This document shows, piece by piece, positions 41,946-50,865 of a stretch of DNA of 64,000 nt (position 1 is the stretch's first letter; each line of letters starts with the position of its first letter). Under the pieces are notes generated by a model. It was not told the origin of the DNA. It worked only from the letters and a program-made list of their open reading frames with translations, and made no database searches. This DNA comes from Oscillospiraceae bacterium. GTDB taxonomy: Bacteria; Bacillota; Clostridia; Oscillospirales; Oscillospiraceae. Both the position numbers and the translations under genes were made by a program. Where the stretch lies: the NCBI GenBank assembly GCA_017436785.1, contig JAFSCK010000146.1, positions 24,840 through 88,839 on the forward strand, written 5' to 3'.

Positions 41946-43214
41946 ATGAAACTGCTTTGGGTCTGCAACACGGTTCCCGGAGAAGTTCAGACAAAAATCA
42001 GCGGCGGAAGCGGCAGCGCCTATTGGATCGATCATGTTCTCAGTGATGTGCGCAAGCGGCAGATCCCGCTGCACATTCTCTGCCGGGGCGGTGAGGGAAA
42101 AGGTGTGTTGGATGAAAACTGCAGCTTCTGCCTGTTCCCGCAGCTGCCGCCCCAGCAGTATTCCAACCAGCTGGAAGACCTGTTTTTTCAGGAATTGCAA
42201 GATTTTCAGCCGGATGTGATCCATATCTGGGGCTCAGAGTATGCCCATACGTTGGCAATGGTGAATGCCGCGGAGAAAGCAGGAAAGCTGGACCGTACCA
42301 TCATCAGCATTCAGGGACTTTGCTTTATTTACGACCGGCATTACTATGAAGGCGTGCCGCTGTCCGTAGTACAGGGCTATACGTTCCGTGACTTTATCCG
42401 CAGGGATAATTTGCTGGGCCAGCAGAAGGTCTTTGCGCAGCGGGGCGCGCTGGAAAAGCAAGCGCTGCAAAAGGTGCGTCATGTCATGGGCAGAACCGAT
42501 TGGGACCGGGCCTGCGTGGAAAGTATCAATCCCACAGCGCAGTACCATTTCTGCAATGAGACCCTGCGGGAACCCTTTTATCAGGACAGCTGGTCCTATG
42601 AAGCCTGCCAAAAGCATAGAATTTTTGCGTCCAGCTGTTCCTATCCCATCAAGGGATTCCACTATCTGCTGGAAGCGTTTGCAAAGCTTCTGGAAAAGTA
42701 CCCCGATGCGACCTTGGCAGTTCCCGGAAAGGACTTCCGGAATGTCAGCACCCTGCAGAAACGCCTGCGGGAAGGCAGCTATGACCGTTATCTGCGCAAA
42801 TTGGTGGAAAAATACCATCTGGAAGACAAGGTGGAAATTCTGGGTGCCCTCTCTGCCCACCAGATGAAGGAGCAGTACCTTAAGGCAAACGTCTTTGTGC
42901 TGCCCTCTACCATTGAAAATTCTCCCAATTCCATGGGTGAGGCTATGCTGCTGGGGGCACCCACTGTGGCGGCAGACGTGGGCGGTGTCAGCACCATGCT
43001 GAAGCATTACGAAGAGGGGTTCGTCTATCAGTCTACAGCCCCCTATATGCTGGCACATTATGTGGACCGTGTTTTCTCCATGGAGGCTTCTGCTGAAACT
43101 ATGGGGCAGGCGGCAGCACAGCATGGCCGGAAAACACATGACCCCGAAGCCAATTTGGAGGCGCTGCTGCACACTTACAGTACGGTGGCAGGAGCGGCCA
43201 AAGGAGGGATATGA
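41946..43214 (+). CDS. Glycosyltransferase family 4
   Basis: A 422-residue GT-B enzyme. The N-terminal KLLWVCNTVPGEVQTKISGG and VIHIWGSEYAHTLAMV and the C-terminal GALSAHQMKEQYLKANVFVL and IENSPNSMGEAMLLGAPTVA mark family 4. I took the ATG at 41946, with AAGAAAGGA at a 12-base distance, over the GTG at 41937, which lies inside the previous gene. The stop overlaps the next start. Confidence 0.86.
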   Translation: MKLLWVCNTVPGEVQTKISGGSGSAYWIDHVLSDVRKRQIPLHILCRGGEGKGVLDENCSFCLFPQLPPQQYSNQLEDLFFQELQDFQPDVIHIWGSEYAHTLAMVNAAEKAGKLDRTIISIQGLCFIYDRHYYEGVPLSVVQGYTFRDFIRRDNLLGQQKVFAQRGALEKQALQKVRHVMGRTDWDRACVESINPTAQYHFCNETLREPFYQDSWSYEACQKHRIFASSCSYPIKGFHYLLEAFAKLLEKYPDATLAVPGKDFRNVSTLQKRLREGSYDRYLRKLVEKYHLEDKVEILGALSAHQMKEQYLKANVFVLPSTIENSPNSMGEAMLLGAPTVAADVGGVSTMLKHYEEGFVYQSTAPYMLAHYVDRVFSMEASAETMGQAAAQHGRKTHDPEANLEALLHTYSTVAGAAKGGI

Positions 43215-44224
43215 TGGATACCAAGCCCAAAATCAGCGTCATCGTTCCTATCTACAAGGTGGAAGCTTATCTTCCTAAATGTCTGGATTCTCTGGTGGGT
43301 CAGACTTACCGGAATTTGGAGATCATTCTGGTAGAGGACGGATCCCCGGACAACTGCGGTGCCATCTGTGATGCCTATGCAGCCAAGGATGCCCGGATTC
43401 GTGTGATCCACAAGAAAAACGGCGGTGTCAGTTCTGCACGCAATGCGGGCCTTGCAGCAGTCACCGGGGATTTGATCGGCTTCGTGGATGGCGATGATTT
43501 CATTGCACCGGACATGTATGAACGTCTGTACGCCCATATGAGTGGAGATCCTCGTCTGGATGTGGTCTACTGTGCGGCGACCCGGTTTCCGGCACAGGAG
43601 CAGCATTTGCATATGGACTATTATCCTACTGGCACTGTGGTTACGGGACGCGAGCTGGCAAGACGGATGCTTCTGGATGAAGTATGCAGTCATATGTGGC
43701 TGGCTCTTTACAAGCGATTCTGCTGGGAGGGTATTGTCTTTCCGGAAGGCAGAACCTATGAGGACCTATCCATGACCTACCGGGCATTTTTAAGAGTAGG
43801 TTATGTGGGATTCCTGATGGAGCCTCTCTATTATTACCGGATGAACGATGTAAGCATTACCCAGACAGTGAAGCCAAGAAAAAGCTATGATATCTTTCTG
43901 GCATTTCAGGATCACTACTATGGCGCACTGGAGTTTTTTCCGGAACTGGCAGATCAATGCTGCGCCAAGGCAGCACAGTTTGCGACCAGCTTGTATTTCC
44001 ACTATTGCGCAGCCAAGGTGGAGGAACTTGCTTTTGCGATCCCAGAGGTCCAAAGCTTCTTGGATGAACATGAGCAGACTGTCAAACGGGCGTGGAACAA
44101 TATGCCCCGCAGTCGAAGGCTTGCGGCACGGGTTTACTACCTCAGCCCCGCACTGTTCCGCATGGGAGCCAGATTCCTCTACCTCACCGGTCTGCAAAAG
44201 AAGCTGGGTTTCCAGTTAAAATAA
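43211..44224 (+). CDS. Glycosyltransferase family 2, paralogue of the gene at 38353
   Basis: A 337-residue GT-A enzyme, last gene of unit 1. It has ISVIVPIYKVEAYLPKCLDS, ILVEDGSPDNCGAICDAYAA, VIHKKNGGVSSARNAG and the DxD-type FVDGDDFIAPD. The start may be the ATG at 43211 or the adjacent one at 43214, both after AAGGAGGG. It overlaps the previous stop. A strong terminator follows. Confidence 0.88.
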   Translation: MMDTKPKISVIVPIYKVEAYLPKCLDSLVGQTYRNLEIILVEDGSPDNCGAICDAYAAKDARIRVIHKKNGGVSSARNAGLAAVTGDLIGFVDGDDFIAPDMYERLYAHMSGDPRLDVVYCAATRFPAQEQHLHMDYYPTGTVVTGRELARRMLLDEVCSHMWLALYKRFCWEGIVFPEGRTYEDLSMTYRAFLRVGYVGFLMEPLYYYRMNDVSITQTVKPRKSYDIFLAFQDHYYGALEFFPELADQCCAKAAQFATSLYFHYCAAKVEELAFAIPEVQSFLDEHEQTVKRAWNNMPRSRRLAARVYYLSPALFRMGARFLYLTGLQKKLGFQLK

Positions 44225-44230
44225 ACGTTA

Positions 44231-44268
44231 ATTGCGAACCAGTTTTTGCTGGTTCGCAATTTTTGCAA
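44231..44268 (+). terminator. Terminator closing polysaccharide transcription unit 1
   Basis: ATTGCGAACCAG pairs perfectly with CTGGTTCGCAAT (12 bp, six-base loop) and runs into TTTTT. The 12-base arm is identical to part of the family C repeat at 59249-59350. Confidence 0.92.
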
Positions 44269-44302
44269 AAACACCCTTTTGGGAATCCACATCTTCCTGC
44301 CC

Positions 44303-44331
44303 TTGCAATCAAGCTTCCGATGGTGTATAAT
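44303..44331 (+). promoter_or_regulatory. Sigma-A promoter of polysaccharide transcription unit 2
   Basis: TTGCAA (44303-44308) and a perfect TATAAT (44326-44331) separated by 17 bases, about 50 bases before the ATG at 44384. With the terminator just upstream it splits the locus in two. Confidence 0.82.
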
Positions 44332-44383
44332 ACCATTGGTTTATTATATCTATCGATTCGCCGAAAGGAACGGTCTGGGACGT

Positions 44384-45517
44384 ATGAAGAAAAAAGTATT
44401 GTTTGTGGCCACCGTGGTCAAGACCCATATGATGCAGTTTCACATTCCCTATCTGAAGCTGTTTCAGGAAATGGGCTGGGAAACCTCTGTAGCGTCCCGC
44501 AATGATTATGAGGACCCAGCTGATTGCCGGATCCCTTACTGCGACCATTACTACGACATTCCCTTCGAGCGGATGCCTTGGAAGCCGGGAAACCTTCGGG
44601 CCTACCGGATGCTGAAGGCCATCATTGATAAAGAAAACTACGATATCATCCACTGCCATACCCCGGTGGGTGCCATGCTGGCGCGTCTGGCAGCAGTGGG
44701 AGCCAGAAAGAAGGGAACAAAGGTCATCTACACAGCCCACGGCTTCCATTTCTTCACAGGAGCGCCCTTGATCAACTGGCTGGCCTTTTACCCGGCGGAA
44801 AAGCTGCTGGCTCCGCTGACGGATGTGCTGATCACCATTAACAAAGAGGACTTTGCCCGGGCACAGAAAAAGATTCGGGCCAAACGATTGGAATATGTCC
44901 CCGGTGTGGGCATTGATACCCGCAAATTCCGCCGGGAAGCTATGGATCCCGCTGCCAAGCGCCGGGAACTGGGCTATGGGGAGCATGATTTTCTGATTCT
45001 GACTGTGGCGGAAATGACGCCCAATAAGAACCATATCACCATGCTGAAAGCATTGGCCCTTCTGAAGGATCAGACGGAATTTTCCAACATCCATTACCTC
45101 ATCTGCGGACGGGGCGAAATGTGGGAAAGCTTGGAAAAGAGTGCAAAAGAATTGGGAATTTCCAACCATGTGCATTTCTTGGGATATCGCACCGATGCAC
45201 CGGAGCTGTACCATTGCAGTGATATGTTTGCCTTTATCAGCTTCCGGGAGGGGTTGTCTGTGGCCTTGATGGAGGCCATGAGCTGCGGTATGCCCATCAT
45301 GTGCACAAAAATTCGAGGTAATACCGATCTGATCGAGGACGGTGTGTCGGGCCTCTTTACAGAAAACAACCCGGAAGCCGTGGCGGAAAACATTCTGCGG
45401 CTTTACCGGGAGGAAGACCTGCGGCAGCGCATTGGTGCCGGGGCCGCGGAAAAGGTCAAGGAGTTTGACGAAGAAAATGTATTGAAGCAGGTGAAGGAAA
45501 TTTACCTGAGTGTATAA
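44384..45517 (+). CDS. Glycosyltransferase family 4 (EpsD-like)
   Basis: A 377-residue GT-B enzyme. The start KKVLFVATVVKTHMMQFHIP, the NYDIIHCHTPVGAMLARLAA segment and IYTAHGFHFFTGAPLINW are typical of EpsD-like transferases. The donor half ends with REGLSVALMEAMSCGMPIM. I placed the start at the ATG at 44384, because the longer frame from 44246 runs through the terminator and promoter. It opens unit 2. Confidence 0.9.
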   Translation: MKKKVLFVATVVKTHMMQFHIPYLKLFQEMGWETSVASRNDYEDPADCRIPYCDHYYDIPFERMPWKPGNLRAYRMLKAIIDKENYDIIHCHTPVGAMLARLAAVGARKKGTKVIYTAHGFHFFTGAPLINWLAFYPAEKLLAPLTDVLITINKEDFARAQKKIRAKRLEYVPGVGIDTRKFRREAMDPAAKRRELGYGEHDFLILTVAEMTPNKNHITMLKALALLKDQTEFSNIHYLICGRGEMWESLEKSAKELGISNHVHFLGYRTDAPELYHCSDMFAFISFREGLSVALMEAMSCGMPIMCTKIRGNTDLIEDGVSGLFTENNPEAVAENILRLYREEDLRQRIGAGAAEKVKEFDEENVLKQVKEIYLSV

Positions 45518-45532
45518 AAAGGAGGCAGAAAC

Positions 45533-46546
45533 ATGGCGGGAACACTGATGGTTTCTTTGGATCTGGAACTGTTCTGGGGCATGCTGGACGTATGCTCTCT
45601 GGAAGCCTATCAGGAAAACGTGCTGGGGGGAAGACGGGCCATCCCGGAACTGCTGAAGCTGTTCCGAAAATATGATATTCACGCCACATGGGCTGCTGTT
45701 GGCTTCCTGTTTGCAGAGGATTATGAGGATTTGCAGCCCTTTCTGCCAAAGGAAAGACCCACCTACGACAACGGTCAGCTGGATGCCTACGCATATCTGG
45801 AGACTGTTGGTAAAAATGAAAAGGAGGCCCCCTGCTTTTACGGAGCCTCTCTGATCCGGGAAATTTCCCAATATCCCCATCAGGAGATCGGAACCCATAC
45901 CTTCAGCCACTATTACTGCCGGGAAGCCGGACAAACGGTGGAGCAATTCGCCTCCGATCTGGAGGCAGCAAAGGCCATTGCCAATGCCCACGGCTATGCG
46001 CTTACCTCCGTGATCCTCCCTAGAAACCAGTGTGAGGAGGAATACACCGAGGTGATCCGTTCCTTGGGCTTTACCGCCTACCGGGATGAAGAAAACGACT
46101 GGATCCACCGGCGGGTCAAAAACCGGATCCTGATGCGGGGCTTCCGTCTTTTGGATGCCTATTTGCCGCTGACAGGCCATGGGTGCCACGCTGCCAAGTG
46201 GGAAAAAGGCCTCTGGAATTTCACGGGCTCCCGGTTGTACCGGCCCATTTTGAAGCCCCTGCAGTTTCTGGAGGGCCTGCGTATCCATCGGATCAAGCGT
46301 CAGATGCGCTATGCGGCAGAGCATGATTTGATGTACCACCTGTGGTGGCATCCCCACAATATCGGCACCATGACACAGCAGAATCTGGCCCAGCTGGAAG
46401 AACTGTTCCGGTATTTTACACGATTGAAAGAAACCTATGGCATGCAGAGCATGAATATGGCAGAAGCAGCAGAAGCAATGTCCCAGACCCGGGAGACCAT
46501 TCATAAGAAATATGGTTTGCAAAACCGGGATGAAAATAAGGGATAA
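45533..46546 (+). CDS. NodB-type polysaccharide deacetylase without signal peptide
   Basis: A 337-residue NodB-fold protein with its metal and catalytic positions kept, unlike the surface protein at 2744-4807. Motif 1 is VSLDLELFWG (D10, E12). Motif 2 is EIGTHTFSHYY (H122, H126). LPRNQ and a later YHLWWHPHN (motif 5-like) complete the site. There is no signal peptide or membrane helix, so it should act in the cytosol, for example on a lipid-linked or nucleotide-linked N-acetyl sugar before export. Such deacetylases are seen in capsule loci. It lies 16 bases after the previous gene. Confidence 0.85.
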   Translation: MAGTLMVSLDLELFWGMLDVCSLEAYQENVLGGRRAIPELLKLFRKYDIHATWAAVGFLFAEDYEDLQPFLPKERPTYDNGQLDAYAYLETVGKNEKEAPCFYGASLIREISQYPHQEIGTHTFSHYYCREAGQTVEQFASDLEAAKAIANAHGYALTSVILPRNQCEEEYTEVIRSLGFTAYRDEENDWIHRRVKNRILMRGFRLLDAYLPLTGHGCHAAKWEKGLWNFTGSRLYRPILKPLQFLEGLRIHRIKRQMRYAAEHDLMYHLWWHPHNIGTMTQQNLAQLEELFRYFTRLKETYGMQSMNMAEAAEAMSQTRETIHKKYGLQNRDENKG

Positions 46547-46566
46547 CGAAAGAGGAGGACGCGGCC

Positions 46567-47601
46567 ATGAAAGTGCTGCATGTATTAAATTCCAGAATCT
46601 ACTCCGGCGCAGAAAAGGTTGCCTGTCAGATCATCCAGTCCTTCCGGGAGGATGGGGTGGAAATGGTCTATACCAGCCCGGAAAGTGACATCGTTGCGAA
46701 GATGCTTGCAGAGCAGCAGGTGACTTATCTTCCCATGGAATCCATGAGCGTGAGTAATCTGAAGCGCATCATCCGGCAGGAGAAGCCGGACCTGATCCAT
46801 GCCCACGATATGCGGGCCAGCTTTTTCAGTGCCCTGTGCTGCGGAAAGCTCCCCCTGATTTCCCATATCCATAACAATGCCTACGATGCCCGGGGACTCA
46901 GCCCCAAAACTGTGGCTTACTTACTGGCAGGATTTAAAGCAAAGCACATTCTCTGGGTATCCAATAGCTCCTTTGAAGGCTATGCCTTTCACAAGCTCTT
47001 TGCAAAAAAGAGCAGTGTTCTGTACAATATCATCGACGCTGACCAGATTTATGACAAAAAGGAAAGCGATGAAAACACCTACGATTTTGATATGATCTAT
47101 GTAGGTCGCCTGACCTATCAGAAGGACCCTCAGCGGCTGATGCGGCTGTGCGCCCGGTTAAAGGAAAGTAAGACTGACCTGAAGGTGGCCATTGTAGGCA
47201 CCGGTGAGCTGGAAGCAGAGGCAAAGGCTCTTTGCGCAGAATTGGGCATCACAGAAAACGTCCGATTCCTCGGTTTCCAGAGAAACCCTATCAAAATGGT
47301 GAGCGACAGCAAAGCCATGATCCTGACCTCCCGCTGGGAAGGAACCCCCATGTGCGCACTGGAAGCCATGGCCCTGGGAACCCCGGTGGTCAGCACCCCC
47401 TCTGACGGCATGAAGGATCTGATCGACGACGGCATCAACGGCTACCTGACCGATGACGATGCCGTGATGGCAGAAAAACTGCTGAAGATCATGAATGATC
47501 CAACTCACCGGGCAGAGCTTTCCCGTAATACGAAGGAAAAGTTCGCAAAAATCAACGATGCACCCAAATATAAAGCAGCCATTGCGGATTGCTACCGGTA
47601 A
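46567..47601 (+). CDS. Glycosyltransferase family 4
   Basis: A 344-residue GT-B enzyme opening VLHVLNSRIYSGAEKVACQI, with LIHAHDMRASFFSALCC in the acceptor half. The donor half has YVGRLTYQKDPQRLMRLCA and WEGTPMCALEAMALGTPVVS with the conserved E-x7-E glutamates. The opening resembles transferases that add to an existing lipid-linked chain. A 21-base gap with GAGGAGGA upstream supports the ATG at 46567. Confidence 0.9.
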   Translation: MKVLHVLNSRIYSGAEKVACQIIQSFREDGVEMVYTSPESDIVAKMLAEQQVTYLPMESMSVSNLKRIIRQEKPDLIHAHDMRASFFSALCCGKLPLISHIHNNAYDARGLSPKTVAYLLAGFKAKHILWVSNSSFEGYAFHKLFAKKSSVLYNIIDADQIYDKKESDENTYDFDMIYVGRLTYQKDPQRLMRLCARLKESKTDLKVAIVGTGELEAEAKALCAELGITENVRFLGFQRNPIKMVSDSKAMILTSRWEGTPMCALEAMALGTPVVSTPSDGMKDLIDDGINGYLTDDDAVMAEKLLKIMNDPTHRAELSRNTKEKFAKINDAPKYKAAIADCYR

Positions 47602-47610
47602 AGGTAAAAT

Positions 47611-48681
47611 ATGAAGATTGTACAAGTCATTCCTTATTTCTGCTTCGGCGGTGCGGAAACCATGTGTGAAAATCTGTGCTATGCCCTGAAAAAAATGGGG
47701 CAGGAGGTTGTGGTGGTTAGCTTATATGCAGAGCATACCCCCATATCCGACCGTATGGAGCAGGCTGGGATCCGAATCCGATATCTGGACAAGAAACTGG
47801 GCCTAGATATTTCCATGGTCCCCAAACTGACGAAAGTGTTTCGGGAAGAAAAGCCTGATGTGGTGCACACCCATTTGGATGTCATCAAATATGCCGTAGC
47901 GGCTGCCAAATTGGCAGGAGTGAAGCGGTGTGTCCATACGGTTCATAGTGTGGCCCATAAAGAAGCGGAAGGTCGGGCGCAAAAGATCATCAATTCTGTG
48001 TATTATAAGCTGGGCTGGTCGGTGCCGGTGGCGCTGAGTCCGGAGGTTCAGGAGACCATAGTTGCGTTTTATGGCCTGAATAGACAAAATGTTCCGGTGA
48101 TTTACAATGGTGCAGATCTTTCTCGATGTCTTCCAAAGGAGCAGTATTCCTTGTCAGAGCCAATACAGATTCTCCATGTGGGCCGTTTCGATGTACCTAA
48201 AAATCATGCAGGTTTGTTGAAGGCTTTCCAAATGCTGCGCAAGAAGAATCCAGCATGCCAGCTGCATCTGGTAGGTGACGGTGAATTGCGTCCGCAAATT
48301 GAGCAGCTGACGAGAGAATTGGACCTGCTAGATTCTGTCGTATTCCACGGTATGCAGGCGCAGGTACAACCTTATCTGCAGGCTGCGGATATTTTTGTGC
48401 TGCCATCGCTTTATGAAGGCATTCCCATGACCATTATCGAAGCCATGGGAACAGGGCTTCCTATTGTGGCTTCTGAGGTGGGCGGAATCCCGGACCTTGT
48501 GCACAACGGAGAAACGGCCCTGCTGATTCCATGTGAAACGGATGCTATCTGGAAGGCCTGTCTGACGCTGATAGAAGATACTGCCCTGCGGAAAAAGCTG
48601 GGAACAAATGCCAAGCGAGCCAGTGAAAAATTCTCCGCAGACCATATGGCAGCGGAATATTGCAAGATTTACAAACAGTAA
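47611..48681 (+). CDS. Glycosyltransferase family 4
   Basis: A 356-residue GT-B enzyme opening IVQVIPYFCFGGAETMCENL, with VVHTHLDVIKYAVAAAKLAG, HVGRFDVPKNHAGLLKAF and YEGIPMTIIEAMGTGLPIVA. The EG/EAM pair is intact. From here to the end of unit 2 the sequence looks somewhat more AT-rich than unit 1 by eye, which may mean a separate acquisition. The gap to the previous gene is 10 bases. Confidence 0.9.
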   Translation: MKIVQVIPYFCFGGAETMCENLCYALKKMGQEVVVVSLYAEHTPISDRMEQAGIRIRYLDKKLGLDISMVPKLTKVFREEKPDVVHTHLDVIKYAVAAAKLAGVKRCVHTVHSVAHKEAEGRAQKIINSVYYKLGWSVPVALSPEVQETIVAFYGLNRQNVPVIYNGADLSRCLPKEQYSLSEPIQILHVGRFDVPKNHAGLLKAFQMLRKKNPACQLHLVGDGELRPQIEQLTRELDLLDSVVFHGMQAQVQPYLQAADIFVLPSLYEGIPMTIIEAMGTGLPIVASEVGGIPDLVHNGETALLIPCETDAIWKACLTLIEDTALRKKLGTNAKRASEKFSADHMAAEYCKIYKQ

Positions 48682-48692
48682 AGGGAGAATCG

Positions 48693-49679
48693 ATGAGCGT
48701 GGAACGAATCACAGTCGTTGTACCAACCTATAATAATGCCCCCTATCTGAAGCGCAGTCTGGACAGTCTTCTTGCCCAGACTTATCCAGCTTTAGAGATC
48801 ATTGTGGTAAACGACGGTTCTACCGATGATACCAGATCGGTATTGGCGGATTATGTGGCCAAGCATCCGTCTGTAAAAGTTATCCACAAGGAAAATGGCG
48901 GTGTCACCTCTGCCCGCCTGCGGGGCGTAGCGGAGGCTGCCGGTGAGTGGATCGGCTTTATGGATGGCGATGATGTTATTGAACCGCAGATGTATGCACG
49001 TTTGATGGAAAATGCCTATGCTTGTGGTGCGGATATTTCCCACTGCGGCCATCAGATCTGGTTTTCGGATGGTAGAATAGAATCCGTCCATGGAAATGGG
49101 GTCTTGCGCATACAGGGCCATAAAGAGGGCCTGACGGATCTTCTGGAGAATGAAGTGGACGGCAGTTTGTGCATTAAGCTGTTTCACAAAGCGCTATTCG
49201 ATGGCTTGTCAGAATGGATGGATCCTTCTATCCGAAATAATGAAGATTTCCTAATGAACTATTATCTGTTTGATAAGGCTCGGAAATCGGTCTTTGAGGG
49301 GATATGTCCCTATCACTACATGCTGCGAAATGGCTCCGCTTCCTGTAACGGTATTACCGAAAACAGCATTTTTGATCCGATTCGGGTTAGAAGGATTCTG
49401 CTGGAAACCTGCACCTTAGAAATGCGGGATGCAGTTCGGCAGGCGTTGCTTCGGAATCTGCTGTTCGCCTATGCCCAGCTTACGGTAGCCCCGGATCGGA
49501 AAAAGCTGGGAGATTTCTGCCAGCGGGTGCGAAGCCAGCTTTGCACAGAGCGGGAGCATTTCCATCTGCTCTCGTTACGAAACCGGATCCTAGCAGAGAT
49601 GATCTGCAAAGCCCCATGGTCCTTCCATATCGCATACCGTGTTTTTGTAGCGCTTTTCCAGCGGGAAGAGCAGCATTAA
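48693..49679 (+). CDS. Glycosyltransferase family 2
   Basis: A 328-residue GT-A enzyme with ITVVVPTYNNAPYLKRSLDS, IIVVNDGSTDDTRSVLADY, ENGGVTSARLRGVAEAAGEW and the metal-binding FMDGDDVIEP. The ATG at 48693 follows AAGGGAGA. A longer frame from 48660 overlaps the previous gene and is rejected. The sugar is unknown. Confidence 0.88.
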   Translation: MSVERITVVVPTYNNAPYLKRSLDSLLAQTYPALEIIVVNDGSTDDTRSVLADYVAKHPSVKVIHKENGGVTSARLRGVAEAAGEWIGFMDGDDVIEPQMYARLMENAYACGADISHCGHQIWFSDGRIESVHGNGVLRIQGHKEGLTDLLENEVDGSLCIKLFHKALFDGLSEWMDPSIRNNEDFLMNYYLFDKARKSVFEGICPYHYMLRNGSASCNGITENSIFDPIRVRRILLETCTLEMRDAVRQALLRNLLFAYAQLTVAPDRKKLGDFCQRVRSQLCTEREHFHLLSLRNRILAEMICKAPWSFHIAYRVFVALFQREEQH

Positions 49680-49689
49680 GGAGAATAGA

Positions 49690-50856
49690 ATGAAACCCAA
49701 AAGTATGCTGTTTGTCTGCTATGGTCTGGGGATCGGCGGCATTGAAAAATGTCTTGTGAATCTACTAAATACCCTTCCGGAAGAACACTACGACGTGGAT
49801 TTGCTGGTCATGGACCCGATCTATGATATGCTGCCTCATATCCGCAGAAAAATCCACATGGTGGATCCTTTTGACTATACCCTGAATACGGAGATCACCA
49901 TGCAGGAGATCCGTAAGCGAGGCGGTTTTTTCAAACATCGGGATAAGCTGCTGCCGTATTTGATCCACCGCGTTCGGATCAAACTAGGATTGCCGCTGTG
50001 GGTACAGTTCAAACCTCTTGAAAAGTGCTATGACATTGCCGTTGCCTATTCTCAGAATGGCCTTGGCCCATATTATGTGGCAGATAAGGTGCAGGCAAAG
50101 CGGAAAATCCTCTGGTACCATAATGGTACTTATGAGCGCACGGGTAAGGAATACGGATTAGACCGGCGATACTATGGAAAATACAACACGATAGTAGCCG
50201 TGTCTGAAGATTGTGCGAAAAATCTGCGGGGAAAATTCCCGGAACAGCAGGATAAAATCATAGTCCTGCACAATATCTGCGATGTACAGGATATCCAAGA
50301 AAAGGCGCAGGCATTTTTTCCTGACTCTTTTTCTGCGGATAAAATACACATTGTCACTGTGGGACGGCTGTCCAAAGAAAAGGGTGCATATTTGGCTCTG
50401 GATGCCTGCCGGATTCTCCGGGAAGCAGGATATAACATCTGCTGGCATTGGGTAGGCAGCGGCCCGCAATGGAAAGAAATGCAGGAGAAGATCCTGCTGT
50501 CAGGCATGGAAGATTCCTTCCTGCTGGAAGGAAATCAGAATAACCCGTATCCCTATATTTCCAATGCATATATTTATGTACAGCCTTCTTTTTATGAGGC
50601 TTATTCCACAACTGTAACAGAAGCAAAGGTGCTTTTCCGTCCCATTGTGGCAACGGATGTTGGGGGTATGCACGATCAATTGAAGCAGGGAAAATCTGCA
50701 TTCATTGTACCGATTGACGCAGAGGCCATTGCCCACAGCATTCGGACATTGCTGGATCAGAAGGAGCTGTGCGCTTCTTTCTCACAAGTCCTGAAACAAG
50801 AGCATTTCCGCCCTCAGGAAATATTGGCGGAGTATGAGCGCACCGTATTTGCATGA
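49690..50856 (+). CDS. Glycosyltransferase family 4
   Basis: A 388-residue GT-B enzyme opening MLFVCYGLGIGGIEKCLVNL. The donor half has VTVGRLSKEKGAYLALDACR and YVQPSFYEAYSTTVTEAKVL, where the second glutamate of the E-x7-E motif is kept but Met is replaced by Lys (EAK for EAM). The N-terminal KILWYHNGTYER is typical of a subgroup found in capsule loci. It sits 11 bases after the previous gene. Confidence 0.88.
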   Translation: MKPKSMLFVCYGLGIGGIEKCLVNLLNTLPEEHYDVDLLVMDPIYDMLPHIRRKIHMVDPFDYTLNTEITMQEIRKRGGFFKHRDKLLPYLIHRVRIKLGLPLWVQFKPLEKCYDIAVAYSQNGLGPYYVADKVQAKRKILWYHNGTYERTGKEYGLDRRYYGKYNTIVAVSEDCAKNLRGKFPEQQDKIIVLHNICDVQDIQEKAQAFFPDSFSADKIHIVTVGRLSKEKGAYLALDACRILREAGYNICWHWVGSGPQWKEMQEKILLSGMEDSFLLEGNQNNPYPYISNAYIYVQPSFYEAYSTTVTEAKVLFRPIVATDVGGMHDQLKQGKSAFIVPIDAEAIAHSIRTLLDQKELCASFSQVLKQEHFRPQEILAEYERTVFA

Positions 50857-50865
50857 GGTGAATCT

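Noticed and set aside
44309-46522. 737-codon minus-strand frame across the start of unit 2
   Set aside because: Covers two plus-strand genes with clear motifs; no start signal and no recognisable domain.
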